A stretch of DNA of 15,238 nt from Actinotignum schaalii_C. Its GTDB lineage: Bacteria > Actinomycetota > Actinomycetes > Actinomycetales > Actinomycetaceae. A program made the position numbers and the translations under genes. Under the pieces are notes generated by a model that saw only the letters and a program-made list of their open reading frames with translations, was not told the origin of the DNA and made no database searches. Location of the stretch: NCBI RefSeq assembly GCF_034119425.1, contig NZ_JAWUEL010000041.1, positions 1 through 15,238 on the forward strand, read 5' to 3'. Positions 13,577-15,238 of the stretch are shown here, piece after piece. Positions within the stretch are counted from its first letter, which is position 1, and every line of letters starts with the position of its first letter.

Positions 13577-15238
13577 TTACTTCTTGCGGCGGCGAATCGC
13601 CACGCTACCCGCACCGGCGGCCAGCAGAGCGAAGACTGCCAGCGATGCCACATCGGCACCAGTCGCGGTCAGGCCCTTCGCCTTCTTGACCTTCTTGGTC
13701 TTCGGTGCGGCCTTGCCCGGGTCGTTCGGGTTCAACGGGTCGGTGCCGTTCTTGATTTCGTCACCGTCGTTGATACCGTCACCGTCGGTATCGGCCTTAT
13801 TCGGGTTGGTTGCCTTGCCACCGTTCTTAGCACCGGTCACCTCGTCGCCGTCGGTGAGCCCGTCACCATCGGTATCCGGGTTGAGCGGGTTGGTGTTACC
13901 AGGCTTGCCGTCCTTATTGAACTTATCGTCCTTGAACGGGTTCTTGGTGCCATTGACCTCGTCGCCGTCCGTAAGCCCGTCACCATCGGTATCCGGGTTC
14001 TTCGGATCGGTGCCGATCACCTTTTCTTCACCATCCGTCAGACCGTCACCATCGGTGTCGCCCTTATTCGGATCGGTGCTATTGGCAATCTCGTCACCGT
14101 CATTCACGCCGTCACCGTCGGTATCGGCCTTATTCGGGTTGGTTGCCTTGCCACCGTTCTTAGCACCGGTCACCTCGTCGCCGTCGGTGAGCCCGTCACC
14201 ATCGGTATCCGGGTTGAGCGGGTTGGTGTTACCAGGCTTGCCGTCCTTATTGAACTTATCGTCCTTGAACGGGTTCTTGGTGCCATTGACCTCGTCGCCG
14301 TCCGTAAGCCCGTCACCATCGGTATCCGGCTTCTTCGGATCAGTACCGATCACCTTTTCTTCACCATCCGTCAGACCGTCACCATCGGTGTCGCCCTTAT
14401 TCGGATCGGTGCCATTGGCAATCTCGTCACCGTCATTCACGCCGTCACCATCGGTATCGGCCTTATTCGGGTTGGTCGGCTTGCCACCGTTGTTCTTGCC
14501 GGTTACTTCATCACCGTCGTTCACGCCGTCACCATCGGTATCCGGGTTGAGCGGGTTGGTGTTACCAGGCTTGCCATCCTTATTGAACTTATCGTCCTTG
14601 AACGGGTTCTTGGTGCCATTGACCTCGTCGCCGTCGTTGATGCCGTCACCATCGGTATCCGGGTTCTTCGGATCAGTACCGATCTTCTTTTCCTCACCGT
14701 CGGTGAGTCCATCACCGTCAGTATCGGGATTCTTCGGATCGGTCTTCGTGGCCTTGGAGTCATCGACCTTCGGGGTGCCATCTTCGTTGCGAGCCGGCTT
14801 GCCGTTCTCGTCAATGTCAGTGCCAACTTCCTCGCCGTCGGTCAGACCGTCACCGTCGGTATCCGGGTTCTTCGGATCGGTGCCCAGGTCCTTTTCGCGA
14901 CCATCAGAAACACCATCTCCGTCGGTATCGGGGTTCTTCGGATCGGTCCCGTTCTTCTTTTCGTCCCCGTCGTTCACGCCGTCGCCATCGGTGTCAGCAT
15001 TGTTCGGGTCCGTGCCATCCTTGATTTCGTCAGCATCGGTGACGCCGTCGCCATCGGTATCGGCCTTATTCGGGTTGGTCGGCTTGCCACCGTTGTTCTT
15101 GCCGGTAACTTCGTCGCCGTCATTCACGCCGTCACCATCGGTATCCGGGTTGAGCGGGTTGGTGTTACCAGGCTTGCCGTCCTTATTGAACTTATCGTCC
15201 TTGAACGGGTTCTTGGTGCCATTGACCTCGTCGCCGTC
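13577..15238 (-). CDS. Sortase-anchored thrombospondin type 3 repeat protein (N-terminus outside window)
   Basis: This is the C-terminal 553 residues of a cell-wall protein; the frame stays open to the window edge, so the start lies beyond. It is almost entirely thrombospondin type 3-like calcium-binding repeats: 17 copies of DTDGDG, usually followed by .NDGDE or LTDGEE and TDP..PDTDGDG. Two conserved linkers recur, NGTKNPFKDDKFNKDG and TG.(K/N)NGGK.TNPNKAD. The C-terminus has a Lys-rich stretch (KTKKVKKAKG), the sorting motif LTATG (an LPXTG variant), a hydrophobic segment and RRRKK. It should be exported and linked to peptidoglycan by a sortase, with the repeats acting as a calcium-stiffened stalk. 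An adhesive or enzymatic head may lie in the unseen N-terminal part. Near-identical DNA units make length variation likely. Confidence 0.88.
   Translation of the reverse strand, partial: DGDEVNGTKNPFKDDKFNKDGKPGNTNPLNPDTDGDGVNDGDEVTGKNNGGKPTNPNKADTDGDGVTDADEIKDGTDPNNADTDGDGVNDGDEKKNGTDPKNPDTDGDGVSDGREKDLGTDPKNPDTDGDGLTDGEEVGTDIDENGKPARNEDGTPKVDDSKATKTDPKNPDTDGDGLTDGEEKKIGTDPKNPDTDGDGINDGDEVNGTKNPFKDDKFNKDGKPGNTNPLNPDTDGDGVNDGDEVTGKNNGGKPTNPNKADTDGDGVNDGDEIANGTDPNKGDTDGDGLTDGEEKVIGTDPKKPDTDGDGLTDGDEVNGTKNPFKDDKFNKDGKPGNTNPLNPDTDGDGLTDGDEVTGAKNGGKATNPNKADTDGDGVNDGDEIANSTDPNKGDTDGDGLTDGEEKVIGTDPKNPDTDGDGLTDGDEVNGTKNPFKDDKFNKDGKPGNTNPLNPDTDGDGLTDGDEVTGAKNGGKATNPNKADTDGDGINDGDEIKNGTDPLNPNDPGKAAPKTKKVKKAKGLTATGADVASLAVFALLAAGAGSVAIRRRKK
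13802..15238. repeat. 333-bp near-identical tandem units in the surface gene
   Basis: Units start at 13802, 14135 and 14468, exactly 333 bp (111 codons, four DTDGDG motifs) apart; the third keeps its similarity to roughly 14720. After a divergent block with a unique insert (ENGKPARNEDGTPKVDD, about 14750-14830), the same unit begins again at 15071 and runs off the window. The copies differ by few bases. Confidence 0.85.

Noticed and set aside
13802..14720. CRISPR array or insertion sequence
   Set aside because: The repeats are in-frame coding units of a calcium-binding protein and contain no unique spacers or transposase.
14521..14826. 101-codon minus-strand frame (Arg/Pro/Thr-rich)
   Set aside because: Alternative frame of the thrombospondin repeats; the repeated DNA produces repeated shadow peptides.

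Overview
The window comes from a high-GC Gram-positive bacterium. GTG and TTG starts are common, the lipobox is Actinobacteria-like, a DtxR/IdeR-like iron box lies upstream of an iron-type ABC operon, and the last gene ends in an LPXTG-like sorting signal (LTATG, hydrophobic stretch, RRRKK). The mix of an LxxTG surface protein, siderophore-type transporters and TetR/HicB-like regulators would fit Actinomycetaceae or a relative. That placement is inference; there is no rRNA or core marker here.

Layout. (1) 1-294: a 35-nt poly-C run, a CCAAG/CCAAGG satellite, a good promoter and an iron-box-like inverted repeat. (2) 295-4655, plus strand: a tight operon with a lipoprotein substrate-binding protein, a FecCD permease, a FecE-type ATPase and two cytoplasmic proteins with a predicted glutamine-amidotransferase-like (flavodoxin/ThuA-like) fold. 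The last two resemble each other and have no cysteine. A hairpin terminator follows. (3) 4851-7622, plus strand: a visibly more AT-rich accessory segment. It holds an HNH-nuclease gene interrupted by an in-frame TGA, then a small operon of a HicB-like antitoxin/regulator, a Panacea (DUF4065/SocA) antitoxin-like protein and a GNAT toxin-like acetyltransferase. This operon is driven by a promoter lying inside a perfect 16-bp-arm palindrome.

(4) 12390 down to 7653, minus strand: a TetR regulator with promoter and palindromic operator, two exporter-fold ABC half-transporters resembling the IrtA/IrtB or YbtP/YbtQ siderophore-import class, and an SdpI-family membrane protein. The second ABC gene ends abruptly and may carry a one-base frameshift. 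(5) 13362-12541, minus strand: a class II Fic protein whose 3' end is made of 12-bp tandem repeats and a 22-bp palindrome. (6) 13577-15238, minus strand: the C-terminal part of a large sortase-anchored protein built of thrombospondin type 3 calcium-binding repeats, with 333-bp near-identical tandem units; its N-terminus lies beyond the window.

How it fits together: the first operon and the TetR/ABC/ABC operon could be two complementary iron/siderophore uptake routes, one a classical SBP-dependent importer and one of IrtAB type. The segment between them looks like a defence/toxin-antitoxin insertion. The best candidates for something undescribed are the paired GATase-like proteins of the iron operon and the HicB-like/Panacea/GNAT module with its promoter-embedding palindrome.
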